64,000 bases of DNA from Streptomyces sp. PTY087I2 (lineage in GTDB: Bacteria > Actinomycetota > Actinomycetes > Streptomycetales > Streptomycetaceae), in assembly GCF_001687325.1 (NCBI RefSeq), contig NZ_LZRD01000001.1, forward strand, positions 62,001 through 126,000, given 5' to 3'. Positions 25,439 through 34,193 of the stretch are shown here, one piece after another; position 1 is the first letter of the stretch; the number at the start of each line of letters is the position of its first letter. The notes below the pieces were generated by a model. The model was given only the letters and a program-made list of their open reading frames with translations, had not been told where the DNA came from and searched no databases. A program made the position numbers and the translations under genes.

Positions 25439-27658
25439 TCAGTCGTCCTGCGTACGGCGGGAGTTCAGTTCGTTCACCGCTCCGAGCGCGTCGCCGATCG
25501 TCGTGTAGTCGACGGCGATGAAGGTGACCGGGCTGCCGCGCTCCTCCTCGCAGGCCCGGGTCCGCTCCAGGACCCAGTCGCGGGCGTTGACACGGCCGGC
25601 GTCCAGGCGGCTGCCGCCGGCGTTCGTGATGAAGTGGTTGAGCAGGAAGAGCTGCTTCCCCGTGCCGCCCCGGTGGGGGGCGCAGGTCATCTCGGAGGGG
25701 TTCCGGAAGGCGAACGGGGTCTCCATGCCGTACCGGTAGAAGTTGCGGTACCAGGGGGCCGGGCCGTCGGCCTTCTCGGCGAACACCACCAGCCTGCGGC
25801 CGCTGTCGATCATCTCCTCCAGGGTGGGCCACGGGGCGTCCGGGTCCGGGTCGGGGCTGTGCAGAAGGTCGTCCAGGCCGGCCGCGTGGAACGCCTGCTC
25901 GGTGTCCTCGGGGCTGATGTCGTCCTGGACGATGAGCGTCACGATCTCGGTGGGGTGGGCGCGCAGCCAGTCGCCGATGTCCTCCAGGGCCGGGACCAGT
26001 TCGATGGCCCCGGCGCGGCAGACGCCGTGGCAGAGCCAGAGGCCCTCGCGGGGCGGATTGACCTTGTCGATGGCGCCGGTGATCAGGCGCCGCTGCTCGG
26101 GGGTGAACTCGGGGGAGTCGAGCCGTGCGGCGATGTCCTGGGGGCTCTCCCAGCGGTACGTGTCGAGCTGGAGGGCCCGGACCCCCGTGTTGAGCTGGGT
26201 GGTGATGTCGGGGTCCTGGAGGGGGCCGATGAACCGGTCGGCGGTGGTGGACATGGCGTTGTGCGAGGTGAGGTAGGCGGCTTCGTCGTAGCGCAGGTCG
26301 CACAGACGGCTGCCGCCCAGGCACTGGCGGGGCGCGGACGGGCCGAACACGGGTGGTACGACCAGGACGCCGGCCAGCGCGGCACAGGCCACGCCCGCCG
26401 CCGTCGTCCGCACGGCCGTCGGGGTCGGTGTCGGCATCCGGTCGGGCCGCACCAGCAGCGCCCAGCCCGCGCCCGTGAGGAGTACGCCGCCGACGAGGGC
26501 CGCGAGGGCTGCGCCGAGGCCGGTGGTCATCGCCTGGTTCACGGCGGTGCGCTGGAGGTCGTCGACGAGCGCGGTGACGCTCGGGGCCCACGAGGACGGG
26601 GTGGTGAGCAGACGTCCGCCGGTGATCAGCCGGGCCAGGAGCACGACTGCGGCGGTCAGGACGCCCGCGCAGGCGAGCGCCTGCCCGAGCCGCATCAGCC
26701 TGCGGGCCGGGGCGGCGGGGCCGGTGAACCAGAGGGTCGCGAGGGCGGCGAGCGCGAGGGTGAGGGCGAGGACCTGGAGGAAGGTCAGGAGCCTGATGGT
26801 GGCGCGTGCCTCGTCGAGGGCGGTGAGGTCCGCCCCGGCGGCGGTCAGGGTGCCGGTGAGGTCCCACGTACCGTCCTGGAGGGTGGCGCGGAGGTCGGCG
26901 GCCGCGCTGCGGGAGCCGTCGGAGAGCGCGGCGGCGGCCGTGGCGGCGAGCGCGGTCGACACGTCCCCCTCGCCCAGCGCCACCTCGATCTCGGGGCGCA
27001 GCGCCGTCCGCTGCTCCTCCGGCACCGTCGTGAGGAGGGCGTCGGCGGCGCGGTCGGCCTGGTCCTCGGTGAGGGGCAGCCTGGGCAGTTCGGGGGCCCG
27101 GCCCTCCTTGAGTTCGTCGAGCCCGGCGGCCAGGTCGGCGGTGAACCGTTCGAAGTCGGGCTGGTCCTTGCCCTGGACATTGGCCACCAGGTCGCCGAAG
27201 TAGACGCGTGCGAGGTCGGCGAGGTTCTCCAGCACCGGGGTCAGGTCGACGGTCAGCCGGAGTTCGTCGCGGTCACCGCGCAGATAGCCGGTCACCGCCT
27301 CGATCTGCTGGTCGGTGAGGGCCCGGACCGTGGCGGGCGGCAGCACGACCTTGATGTTCGACGTCACCAGCGCCTCGGGCACGGGCAGATGGGCGAGCAG
27401 ATCGCGGGTGACGGGCGAGATCTCCGGGTCGACGAGCACCTCGCTGTAGAGACGGTCGTAGGCCGACTCCTCGTCCAGCACCGCCTGGTAGAAGCCGGGC
27501 GAGGCGACCGTGGAGCGGACGGTCGCGGTCAGCGCGACCGTGCTCACGCACAGGACCGCCAGCAGGAAGGCGAGCACCGGCACGAGACGGCCGAACCGGC
27601 GCGGGGGCCTGGGGCCCCGCACGGGTCCGAGCGGGCTCGCGGTCGGTTCGGCACTCAC
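25439..27658 (-). CDS. Membrane protein with C-terminal PI-PLC-X-like domain
   Basis: A 739-residue protein. Residues 24-45 are a membrane helix (LVPVLAFLLAVLCVSTVALT), followed by an extracytoplasmic region of about 250 residues (FYQAVLDEESAYDRLYSEVL). Then come further helices around 280-420 and a C-terminal phosphatidylinositol-specific phospholipase C-like domain from about 440: YLTSHNAMSTTADRF, RALQLDTYRW, LWLCHGVC and IVTLIVQDD. The His in SHNA and the one in CHG match the two catalytic His of bacterial PI-PLC. It would cleave a phosphodiester of inositol lipids or a related head group outside the cell, but the substrate is unproven. Confidence 0.8.
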   Translation of the reverse strand: MSAEPTASPLGPVRGPRPPRRFGRLVPVLAFLLAVLCVSTVALTATVRSTVASPGFYQAVLDEESAYDRLYSEVLVDPEISPVTRDLLAHLPVPEALVTSNIKVVLPPATVRALTDQQIEAVTGYLRGDRDELRLTVDLTPVLENLADLARVYFGDLVANVQGKDQPDFERFTADLAAGLDELKEGRAPELPRLPLTEDQADRAADALLTTVPEEQRTALRPEIEVALGEGDVSTALAATAAAALSDGSRSAAADLRATLQDGTWDLTGTLTAAGADLTALDEARATIRLLTFLQVLALTLALAALATLWFTGPAAPARRLMRLGQALACAGVLTAAVVLLARLITGGRLLTTPSSWAPSVTALVDDLQRTAVNQAMTTGLGAALAALVGGVLLTGAGWALLVRPDRMPTPTPTAVRTTAAGVACAALAGVLVVPPVFGPSAPRQCLGGSRLCDLRYDEAAYLTSHNAMSTTADRFIGPLQDPDITTQLNTGVRALQLDTYRWESPQDIAARLDSPEFTPEQRRLITGAIDKVNPPREGLWLCHGVCRAGAIELVPALEDIGDWLRAHPTEIVTLIVQDDISPEDTEQAFHAAGLDDLLHSPDPDPDAPWPTLEEMIDSGRRLVVFAEKADGPAPWYRNFYRYGMETPFAFRNPSEMTCAPHRGGTGKQLFLLNHFITNAGGSRLDAGRVNARDWVLERTRACEEERGSPVTFIAVDYTTIGDALGAVNELNSRRTQDD

Positions 27659-27703
27659 CCACCCAGCCTATGTGGAATATCAGCTTTTATGCATGAATGA
27701 TGA

Positions 27704-27737
27704 GACTCAGGAGCTGATGATGGGACTCAGGAGCTGA
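27704..27737. repeat. 14-bp direct repeat before the GT2 gene
   Basis: GACTCAGGAGCTGA occurs at 27704-27717 and 27724-27737, 20 bases apart, in the short divergent region between the PI-PLC-like and glycosyltransferase genes. The second copy lies close to the ribosome-binding site GAGGAG. Confidence 0.7.
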
Positions 27738-27747
27738 GGAGCCCGCT

Positions 27748-28635
27748 GTGCACCCCGTCCACCTGGCCGTGCTGATGACGAGTCACGACCGCCGCGCGCG
27801 GACGCTGTCCGCGCTGCGCGCCCTGGAGGAGCAGCGCGGGCTCCCCGCCGGGACGACGCTGGGTGTGCATCTCGTGGACACCGGCAGTACCGACGGTACG
27901 CCGGAGGCGGTCCGGCTGCGCCATCCGGCGGTGGAGGTCATGTCGGTGGGCGCGGACGTCCTCCGCAATCAGGCGCTGCGCATCGCGAGCCGGAACAGCC
28001 GCAGCGGCGGCGGGGGCGGCGGCCCGCTCGGCGGCGCCCCGGGCGGCCCGAGCCACGCGTGGACGCATCAGCTGTGGCTCGACGACGGTGTGGAGCTGTT
28101 CCCGGGCGCCCTCGCGACGCTGCTGCGTACGTCGGAAGCGGCCGGGTCCGGCGCGGTCGTCGTCGGCGCGGTGCGGAACGCGTACGGGGACACGGTGTAC
28201 TCCGGGCGGCGGGGCCGGTCCCTGACGCTCGTCGAGCCCGGCGCGCACCGGCCCGAGCGCTGCGACACGTACGACGGGCGGGTGCTGCTGGTGCCCCGTG
28301 CCGTGTACGACGTCGTCGGGGACCCCGACAAGGTCTTCCGGCACCGGATGGGCGACTACGACCACGGGCGGCGCGCGCGGCGGGCCGGGGTGGCCGCGTT
28401 CGTCGCCCCGGGGCACGCCGGCGCGTGCGTGGACGGACCGGCGGCTCCCGGGAGCCGGGAGCCGGGGATCGGCGTCCGGGAGGCGCTGCGCCGGGTCACC
28501 TCCGTGCGGGAGCTGCCGCCGCGCCAGTGGTGGGTGTACTGCCTGCGGCACACCTGGCCGTGGGCGCCGTATCTGATGGTCTCCCCGTACGCGCGCACCG
28601 CGGCCCGCGCCACGCTCGGGCGGCTGCGGGGGTGA
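27748..28635 (+). CDS. Family 2 glycosyltransferase
   Basis: A 295-residue GT-A type glycosyltransferase. The N-terminus LAVLMTSHDRRARTL and VDTGSTDGTPEAV form the nucleotide-sugar fold. LWLDDGVELFPGAL is the DxD-like metal site, and the C-terminal MGDYDHGRRARRAGV is the conserved ED-like acceptor region of this subfamily. A glycine-rich insert (SGGGGGGPLGG, about residue 90) interrupts the fold and looks like recent low-complexity expansion. The GTG at 27748 follows GAGGAG. No transmembrane helix is evident. The product, perhaps a cell-envelope glycan, is unknown. Confidence 0.85.
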   Translation: MHPVHLAVLMTSHDRRARTLSALRALEEQRGLPAGTTLGVHLVDTGSTDGTPEAVRLRHPAVEVMSVGADVLRNQALRIASRNSRSGGGGGGPLGGAPGGPSHAWTHQLWLDDGVELFPGALATLLRTSEAAGSGAVVVGAVRNAYGDTVYSGRRGRSLTLVEPGAHRPERCDTYDGRVLLVPRAVYDVVGDPDKVFRHRMGDYDHGRRARRAGVAAFVAPGHAGACVDGPAAPGSREPGIGVREALRRVTSVRELPPRQWWVYCLRHTWPWAPYLMVSPYARTAARATLGRLRG

Positions 28636-28652
28636 TCGGGCGGCGTGCGGCG

Positions 28653-29978
28653 TCAGCCCCGTTCGGCGGCGGCCGTGGCGGCTTCGGCGGCGGGGCGGCC
28701 GGTGGGCGGAGGCGGCACGGTGGGGTGTCCCGCGGCGGTCCTGGAGGGGCTGGCGGGCGCGGCCTGTCCGGAAGCCGAGCCCTCGGCGCCCGGCGCGGGG
28801 GCCGCGGCGGGGATCGCGGCACCGGTGGCGGACGCCTCGGTGCGCGGAGCGGCAGCCGTACGGGACGGGGTCGCGCCGGACGGGGTCGTACGGGGAGGAG
28901 TCCCGCCGGACGAGGCGGCACCGGACGGAGCCACGCCGGTCGAAGCCGTACGAGACGGAGTCGTACGGGAGGAGCCTGTGCGGGGCGGACCGTACGCCGG
29001 GATCCTCAGCAGGGCGAACACCGCCGCCGCCGTACCGGCCAGCGGCAGGAGGAGGAACGCCGGGTGCAGCAGTTCCGCGTGGACCAGCGTCCCGGTGGCC
29101 ACGGGCACCGCCGCCCACAGCGCGGTCAGCACCGCGGCGCCCGGCACGGTGACGCGGACCCGGCGCAGGCGGTGCGCGATGTGGTCGTCCGTGTCGCGCA
29201 GCGGGGAACGGGCCGCGCGGCGGCGGGAGATCAGGACCAGGGCGCTGTCGGCGAGGGCCACCATGGCCAGGGCCGGCAGCGCGGCCCACGCGGCGCGGCC
29301 CGACGGGGCGGCCGCCTGGATCAGCGCGCCGGAGGCCGCCAGGGCGAATCCGGTGAACTGCGCACCGGACGCGCCGAGCCGGAGGCGTGCGGGGTGCCAG
29401 TTGTGGAGGAGGAAGCCGGCGAGGCCCGCGACCAGGGTCGCCGGGAGCAGCGCGAGAGCGGGGTCCCCGCCGACGGCGGCGCACGCGAGCAGCCCGGCGG
29501 CGGTGACCAGTCCGACGGCGGTGAGCAGCCCGTCCGCGTGGTCGAGGAGGGCGAACGCGTTGGTGACGAGGACGATCCAGAGCACGGCCAGGACGCCCGC
29601 CGCCGGTGAGAGCCCGGCCAAGTGGACGACGAGGATCGCGGCGGCGATCTGGGCGGCGAGGCGCAGGGCGGGCCGCAGCCGCTTCAGGTCGTGGACGAGA
29701 CCGAGGGCCGCCACGATCCCGGCCCCGGCGAGCAGCCCCGCGACGGAGCTCGCCGCGTCGCCCGCCGCGCCGAGCCACAGAGCCACGCCGGTCGCCGTGC
29801 CGACGCCGAGCACGGCCGTCGCACCGCCCGTCCTGCGCAGCGCCTCGGCCCGTGGCGCACGCCCGCCCGGTTCGTCCGGGACGTGGGGGCGGAGCGCCAT
29901 GCGGCGGGCACTCTTGGCGAGTGCGACCGTGATGAACAGCGCGGCCACACCGGAGGCGATGATCCCCAGCACGTTCAC
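28653..29978 (-). CDS. MraY/WecA-like glycosyltransferase family 4 membrane protein
   Basis: A 441-residue protein with about ten membrane helices in residues 1-320, resembling prenyl-phosphate sugar-phosphate transferases. NAFALLDHADGLLTAVG matches the Nx4-5DxxDG motif. The first Asp-rich motif is LGLVHDLKRLRP, where HD replaces the usual DD, so activity is uncertain. Residues about 325-441 form a Ser/Thr/Pro/Arg-rich, highly repetitive tail (SRTTPSRTAS type). I chose the GTG at 29978, after AGGAAAGG. It converges on the GT2 gene with a 17-base gap. A role in wall polymer or lipid-linked sugar synthesis is plausible. Confidence 0.72.
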   Translation of the reverse strand: MNVLGIIASGVAALFITVALAKSARRMALRPHVPDEPGGRAPRAEALRRTGGATAVLGVGTATGVALWLGAAGDAASSVAGLLAGAGIVAALGLVHDLKRLRPALRLAAQIAAAILVVHLAGLSPAAGVLAVLWIVLVTNAFALLDHADGLLTAVGLVTAAGLLACAAVGGDPALALLPATLVAGLAGFLLHNWHPARLRLGASGAQFTGFALAASGALIQAAAPSGRAAWAALPALAMVALADSALVLISRRRAARSPLRDTDDHIAHRLRRVRVTVPGAAVLTALWAAVPVATGTLVHAELLHPAFLLLPLAGTAAAVFALLRIPAYGPPRTGSSRTTPSRTASTGVAPSGAASSGGTPPRTTPSGATPSRTAAAPRTEASATGAAIPAAAPAPGAEGSASGQAAPASPSRTAAGHPTVPPPPTGRPAAEAATAAAERG

Positions 29979-30212
29979 CTGCCCTGCCTTTCCTCGTTCA
30001 TGACCTGCGGCGCGGGTGCCGGGCGGCCGGCGGAACTGCGGCCGCCCGGTCCCCAACCTACGGGCCAATGCCCAGATTCACCCTAAATAACACGAAAAGG
30101 GCGACGCATTGTTCTGTCGCCCGCTCGCGGCGCGGCACGCGTCGATCGGGTGATGGGCCTCAATGGACCTCGGCAGAGCACGAGTTGGGAGGCGGTGCGG
30201 GCGGAGGGGCCG
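29979..30212. other. Intergenic region with an AT-richer patch
   Basis: No gene is visible. The stretch at about 30075-30110 (CCCTAAATAACACGAAAAGG) is unusually AT-rich for this DNA and probably belongs to the promoter of the MraY/WecA-like gene on the minus strand. No recognisable regulator site was found. Confidence 0.4.
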
Positions 30213-30563
30213 TCAGCCCCCGGGGTGCCGTTCGGCGTTGCGCTCGGCGGCGGCGCGCCACCAGCGCGGCGGCGAGGGCGCGGTGATCACGGAGGAGGGC
30301 TGATCGGGGTGCAGGCCCAGGGTGCGCAGCGCGTCGGCGTCGACCCGGACGGCGTACCGGCCGCGCCAGTGCCCGTCAGCGCCGATGCCGCAGGCCAGAT
30401 CGCAGCGGATCCGCTCCCCGGCGAAGGGCATCCAGTCGATACCGCGGTCACGCAGTCAAGCGCGGAGGGCCGCCGGGGGCCGCGGGCAGCCCGGCAGGTT
30501 CTCGTACGACACGACGGTCACCCACGCGGTGTCCGTCCCGCTCCCCGCCTTCTCCGTACGCAT
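30213..30563 (-). pseudogene. Small hypothetical gene interrupted by an in-frame TGA
   Basis: From the ATG at 30563 the frame reads MRTEKAGSGTDTAWVTVVSY and continues to PAALRA, then TGA at 30456-30458, then LRDRGIDWMPFAGERIRCDL without any change of frame to the stop at 30213. Both halves look like one protein of about 116 codons. Composition and codon use are normal on both sides of the stop. A nonsense mutation is the simplest explanation; a sequencing error is possible, while selenocysteine is unlikely. It lies 17 bases after the amidohydrolase stop and was probably co-transcribed. The function is unknown. Confidence 0.7.
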
Positions 30564-30580
30564 GGCGTCGAGCGTAGCCG

Positions 30581-32158
30581 TCACGCTGCGGCGCGGGTGT
30601 CCCGGCCGTCCACGAAGGTCCGGACGATCTCGATGTCCCCGATCCGGGAGGGGTCGACGCGGTGCGGGTCGTCGCCCAGCACCACCAGGTCGGCGCGCAT
30701 CCCCGGCGCGAGGGTCCCCGCCCTGTCCTCCCAGCGGCAGGCGTGGGCGCCGGCGACCGTGTACGCGCGCAGCGCCTCGTCGACGGTGACGGCCTCGTCC
30801 GGGCCGACGAGACGGCCCGAGACGGAGGCGCGTTCGACCATGAACTGGATCGCGCGCAGGGGTGAGCCGTCCGTGACGGGGCGGTCCGAGCTGCCGACGA
30901 GCGCGACGCCGTGGTCCAGGAAGCCCCTCCCCCGGTACATCCAGCCGGCCCGTTCCTCCCCCATCACCGTCGCGTAGTCGTCGCCGAAGTAGCGCAGGAA
31001 GTTGGGCTGGACCACCGCGCTCACGCCGAGCGCGGCGAACCGGGGCAGCTGGTCGGGGCGGATCAGCCCGGCGTGCTCGATGCGGTGGCGCGCGTCCGGG
31101 CGGGGCCGCAGCTTCCGGGCCCGCTCCAGGGCGTCCAGGGCGAGGTCGGCGGCGCGGTCGCCGATGGCGTGGACGGCGAGCTGCCAGCCGGCGAGGTGGC
31201 CGTCGACGATGAGGGCGGCGAGGCGTTCCGGGTCGTCCTGGAAGCGGCCGACGTTGTCGTTCGTGCCCTCGTACGGGGAGGTGAGCGCCGCCGTACGGGC
31301 CATCATCCCGCCGTCGGTGTAGATCTTGAGCGCGCCGAGCGACAGCCAGTCGTCGCCGAATCCGGTCCGCAGGCCGAGATCCAGAGCCTGGGTGAACCCG
31401 TCGTCGGTGTGTGCCGCGCGGGGGCGCAGGGTGTCGCCGGAGGCCATGAGCTGGACCCGCAGGGGCAGTCGGCCACGGTCGCGGAGGAGTTGGTAGGCGC
31501 CCAGTTCGACGGGGCTGTGGCCGAGGAGTCCGCCGCCGATGCCCGCCTCCGCGCAGGCGGTGATCCCTTCGTCCAGGCAGGCGCGGGCGGCGAGCTCGAT
31601 CGCGTCGGCCAGCTCTTCCTGGGAGTACGGGAGCCGCAGCCGGCGGGCGGTGGTCATGGCGCTCTCGGCGAGGAAGCCGTTCTCGTGCGGGGTCCCGTCC
31701 GGCAGCAGGTCCAGCACCGCCGTGTTGACGACGCAGGCGTGCCCGGAGTCGTGCATCAGGAAGACCTTGCGGCCGTGGCTGACCCGGTCCAGTTCGGCGG
31801 CGGTCAGGTGCCGGCCCAGGGCCCGCTGGTCATATCCGACCACGTCGACCCAGGCACCGGCCGGAGCGGCTCGCCGGGCCGCCGCGTCCACCACGGCGAG
31901 GATGTCCTCGATCCGTTCGCACGGGGCGACGCTCGGCGTACCGGCCTTCAACCCGGCCCAGGCTAGGTGGACATGGCTGTCGATGAAGCCGGGCAGCACG
32001 GTCGCCCCGCCCAGGTCGACGACCTCGCGGGCGGGCAGGGAGGTCACCGCGTCGTCCATGCCGACGATCCGGCCCCGCCAGATCCCCAGGTCGTGGGCGA
32101 CGGGGTGGCGGGGGTCCATCGTGAGGAAGCGCGCGTTCGTCAGCCTCGTACAGAGCAT
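30581..32158 (-). CDS. Amidohydrolase, YtcJ-like (amidohydrolase_3)
   Basis: A 525-residue metal-dependent hydrolase. The TIM-barrel motifs are DSHVHLAWAG (HxH), LKIYTDGGM (lysine ligand region), LAVHAIGDRA (His), RIEHAGL (His) and VGSSDRPV (Asp). GTLAPGMRADLVVLGDDP is the closing beta-sandwich segment. These enzymes hydrolyse amides or formamides; natural substrates are mostly unknown. It is divergent from the formyltransferase gene across a 212-base region that holds an iron box. An amidohydrolase opposite a formyltransferase is suggestive, but a shared substrate is speculation. Confidence 0.9.
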   Translation of the reverse strand: MLCTRLTNARFLTMDPRHPVAHDLGIWRGRIVGMDDAVTSLPAREVVDLGGATVLPGFIDSHVHLAWAGLKAGTPSVAPCERIEDILAVVDAAARRAAPAGAWVDVVGYDQRALGRHLTAAELDRVSHGRKVFLMHDSGHACVVNTAVLDLLPDGTPHENGFLAESAMTTARRLRLPYSQEELADAIELAARACLDEGITACAEAGIGGGLLGHSPVELGAYQLLRDRGRLPLRVQLMASGDTLRPRAAHTDDGFTQALDLGLRTGFGDDWLSLGALKIYTDGGMMARTAALTSPYEGTNDNVGRFQDDPERLAALIVDGHLAGWQLAVHAIGDRAADLALDALERARKLRPRPDARHRIEHAGLIRPDQLPRFAALGVSAVVQPNFLRYFGDDYATVMGEERAGWMYRGRGFLDHGVALVGSSDRPVTDGSPLRAIQFMVERASVSGRLVGPDEAVTVDEALRAYTVAGAHACRWEDRAGTLAPGMRADLVVLGDDPHRVDPSRIGDIEIVRTFVDGRDTRAAA

Positions 32159-32313
32159 GGGAGATCCCTCCCCGTCGCGTTCGGACCCACGGCGCGCGGC
32201 CGGAGAGCGGGCCGGGTCAAGTTAACCCGCCCGTTCCTTCCTGTCGACGTCAGGGTGTGTTTCCGGCCGTCATCGGCTGCCAACCTCCCTGTGAATCATG
32301 GGGCGTTGTGATC

Positions 32314-32332
32314 TTAGGTAAGCCTTGCTTTA
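32314..32332. promoter_or_regulatory. Iron box (DmdR/IdeR-type)
   Basis: TTAGGTAAGCCTTGCTTTA matches the 19-base DmdR/IdeR consensus TTAGGTTAGGCTAACCTAA at 13 positions, strongest in the left arm. It lies 38 bases before the formyltransferase start and 156 bases from the amidohydrolase start. Repression under iron sufficiency is expected. Confidence 0.75.
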
Positions 32333-32370
32333 CTGAAGCGCCGGTTATCGCTCTCCAAGGAGGCACCTTC

Positions 32371-33315
32371 ATGCGGGTCGTCATGTTCGGATACCAGACC
32401 TGGGGCCATCGCACCCTGCAAGCCCTGCTGGACTCCGAGCACGACGTGGTGACCGTGGTGACCCATCCCCGGAGCGAGCACGCCTACGAGAAGATCTGGA
32501 GCGATTCGGTCGCCGATCTCGCGGAGAAGCACGGCGTTCCCGTGATCATCCGCAACCGGCCGGACGCCGAACTCGTGGACCAGCTGCGGGAAGTGGCCCC
32601 GGACATCATCGTGGCCAACAACTGGCGGACGTGGATGCCGCCGGAGATCTTCACCCTGCCGGTCCACGGCACGCTCAACATCCATGACTCGCTGCTGCCC
32701 GCCTACGCCGGATTCTCGCCGCTGATCTGGGCGCTCATCAACGGCGAGCCGGAGGTCGGCGTCACGGCCCACATGATGGACGAGGAGCTGGACGCCGGTG
32801 ACATCGTCGTCCAGCGGGCGGTGCCCGTGGGACCGACGGACACCGCGACCGACCTCTTCCACCGTACGGTCGATCTGATCGCGCCGGTCACGGTCGAGGC
32901 CCTCGGGCTGATCGCCTCCGGGCAGAAGGAGTTCACCCCGCAGGACCGGTCGAAGGCGAGCTTCTTCCACAAGCGCGCCGAGGAGGACATCCGCATCGAC
33001 TGGAACTGGCCGGCCGAGGACCTGGAGCGCCTGGTCCGCGCCCAGTCGGCCCCGTACCCGGCCGCCTTCACGTACCACCGGGGGCGGCGGATCGAAGTCG
33101 TCTCGGCGGTCGTGTCCGAGGGCCGCTACGGCGGCACCCCGGGCCGCGTCTTCTACCGCGAGGGCGACGGCGTCGTGATCGTCGCCGGAGCCGACGCCCG
33201 CTTCGGCCGCAACCGCGGCCTGGCGATCACCCGCGTACGGACCGAAGACGGCCGCGAGCTGCCCGCGACCGAGTACTTCACCTCGATGGGCGGATATCTC
33301 ACCGGCCGCCCCTGA
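32371..33315 (+). CDS. Formyltransferase, probable siderophore hydroxyornithine formyltransferase
   Basis: A 314-residue methionyl-tRNA-formyltransferase-fold protein. APDIIVANNWRTW and HGTLNIHDSLLPAYAGFSPL hold the catalytic Asn-His region; GVTAHMMDEELDAGDIVVQ provides the catalytic Asp. The length and the C-terminal OB-like part resemble CchA-type N-formyltransferases of hydroxamate siderophores rather than housekeeping Fmt. The start has AAGGAGG, and an iron box lies 38 bases upstream, which fits siderophore tailoring. No NRPS or ornithine monooxygenase gene is in the window, so it may act in trans with another cluster. Confidence 0.82.
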   Translation: MRVVMFGYQTWGHRTLQALLDSEHDVVTVVTHPRSEHAYEKIWSDSVADLAEKHGVPVIIRNRPDAELVDQLREVAPDIIVANNWRTWMPPEIFTLPVHGTLNIHDSLLPAYAGFSPLIWALINGEPEVGVTAHMMDEELDAGDIVVQRAVPVGPTDTATDLFHRTVDLIAPVTVEALGLIASGQKEFTPQDRSKASFFHKRAEEDIRIDWNWPAEDLERLVRAQSAPYPAAFTYHRGRRIEVVSAVVSEGRYGGTPGRVFYREGDGVVIVAGADARFGRNRGLAITRVRTEDGRELPATEYFTSMGGYLTGRP

Positions 33316-33334
33316 CGATCGGGACCTACCCCTT

Positions 33335-34147
33335 ATGCGTACCGCACGTGCCCGGCACTACCTCATGTGCCGGCCCACCTACTTCGACGTGGTCTACTCC
33401 ATCAACCCGTGGATGGACCCGACGAAGCCCGTCGACACTCCGCTGGCCATCGCCCAGTGGGAGCGGCTGCGCGAGGTCTACCTGAGCCTCGGGCACACCG
33501 TCGACACGATCGACCCCGTCCCCTCCCTCCCCGACATGGTCTTCGCCGCCAACGGCGCCACGGTCGTCGACGGGCGGGCCCTCGTGGCCCGGTTCCGCGA
33601 CGCCGAGCGCATCGCCGAGGGCCCCGCCTACCACAACTGGCTGCGCGACAACGGCTTTCCGGAGCTGCGCACGGCCGCCTTCGTCAACGAGGGAGAGGGC
33701 GACTATCTCCTGGCGGGCGACTGGCTGCTGGCGGGCACCGGCTTCCGCAGCGACCCCCGCTCGCACGACGAGGCGCAGGAGTACTTCGGACGCCCGGTGA
33801 TCGGGCTGACCCTCGTCGACCCCGACTACTACCACCTGGACACCGCCCTGTCCGTGCTCGACGAGAAAACGGTCGCCTACTACCCGGCGGCCTTCTCCCC
33901 CGGCAGCCGGGCGGTCCTGGAGCGGCTGTTCCCGGACGCCCTCCTGGCCACCGCCGCCGACGCCGAGGTGTTCGGGCTGAACGCGACGTCGGACGGGTAC
34001 AACGTGGTTCTGCCGCAGAACGCGACGGAGTTGGCCGGGCAGCTGCGTGAGCGCGGGTTCAACCCGATCGGCGTGGACCTCTCGGAGCTCCTCAAGGCGG
34101 GCGGCAGCGTGAAGTGCTGCACGCTGGAGCTGCGCCGGGACGCCTGA
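33335..34147 (+). CDS. Dimethylarginine dimethylaminohydrolase (DDAH) family protein
   Basis: A 270-residue member of the amidinotransferase/DDAH family that hydrolyses methylated arginine to citrulline plus methylamine. SLPDMVFAANGA holds substrate-binding residues, YYHLDTALSVLD the catalytic His, and GGSVKCCTLEL the catalytic Cys. It starts 19 bases after the formyltransferase and is therefore probably in the same iron-regulated transcript. This link is unexpected and could reflect supply of ornithine or citrulline for siderophore synthesis. An arginine-deiminase-like activity on another guanidine is possible. Confidence 0.9.
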   Translation: MRTARARHYLMCRPTYFDVVYSINPWMDPTKPVDTPLAIAQWERLREVYLSLGHTVDTIDPVPSLPDMVFAANGATVVDGRALVARFRDAERIAEGPAYHNWLRDNGFPELRTAAFVNEGEGDYLLAGDWLLAGTGFRSDPRSHDEAQEYFGRPVIGLTLVDPDYYHLDTALSVLDEKTVAYYPAAFSPGSRAVLERLFPDALLATAADAEVFGLNATSDGYNVVLPQNATELAGQLRERGFNPIGVDLSELLKAGGSVKCCTLELRRDA

Positions 34148-34160
34148 CGCACGAGCGGGG

Positions 34161-34193
34161 CGGCCTCCCCACGGAAATCCTGTGGGGAGGCCG
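34161..34193 (+). terminator. Terminator after the DDAH gene
   Basis: A 12-bp perfect stem (34161-34172 with 34182-34193) with a 9-base loop, 14 bases after the stop codon. Confidence 0.8.

Noticed and set aside
30456-30458. Selenocysteine at the in-frame TGA
   Set aside because: No selenoprotein family resemblance and no convincing hairpin noticed after the TGA; a nonsense mutation is simpler.
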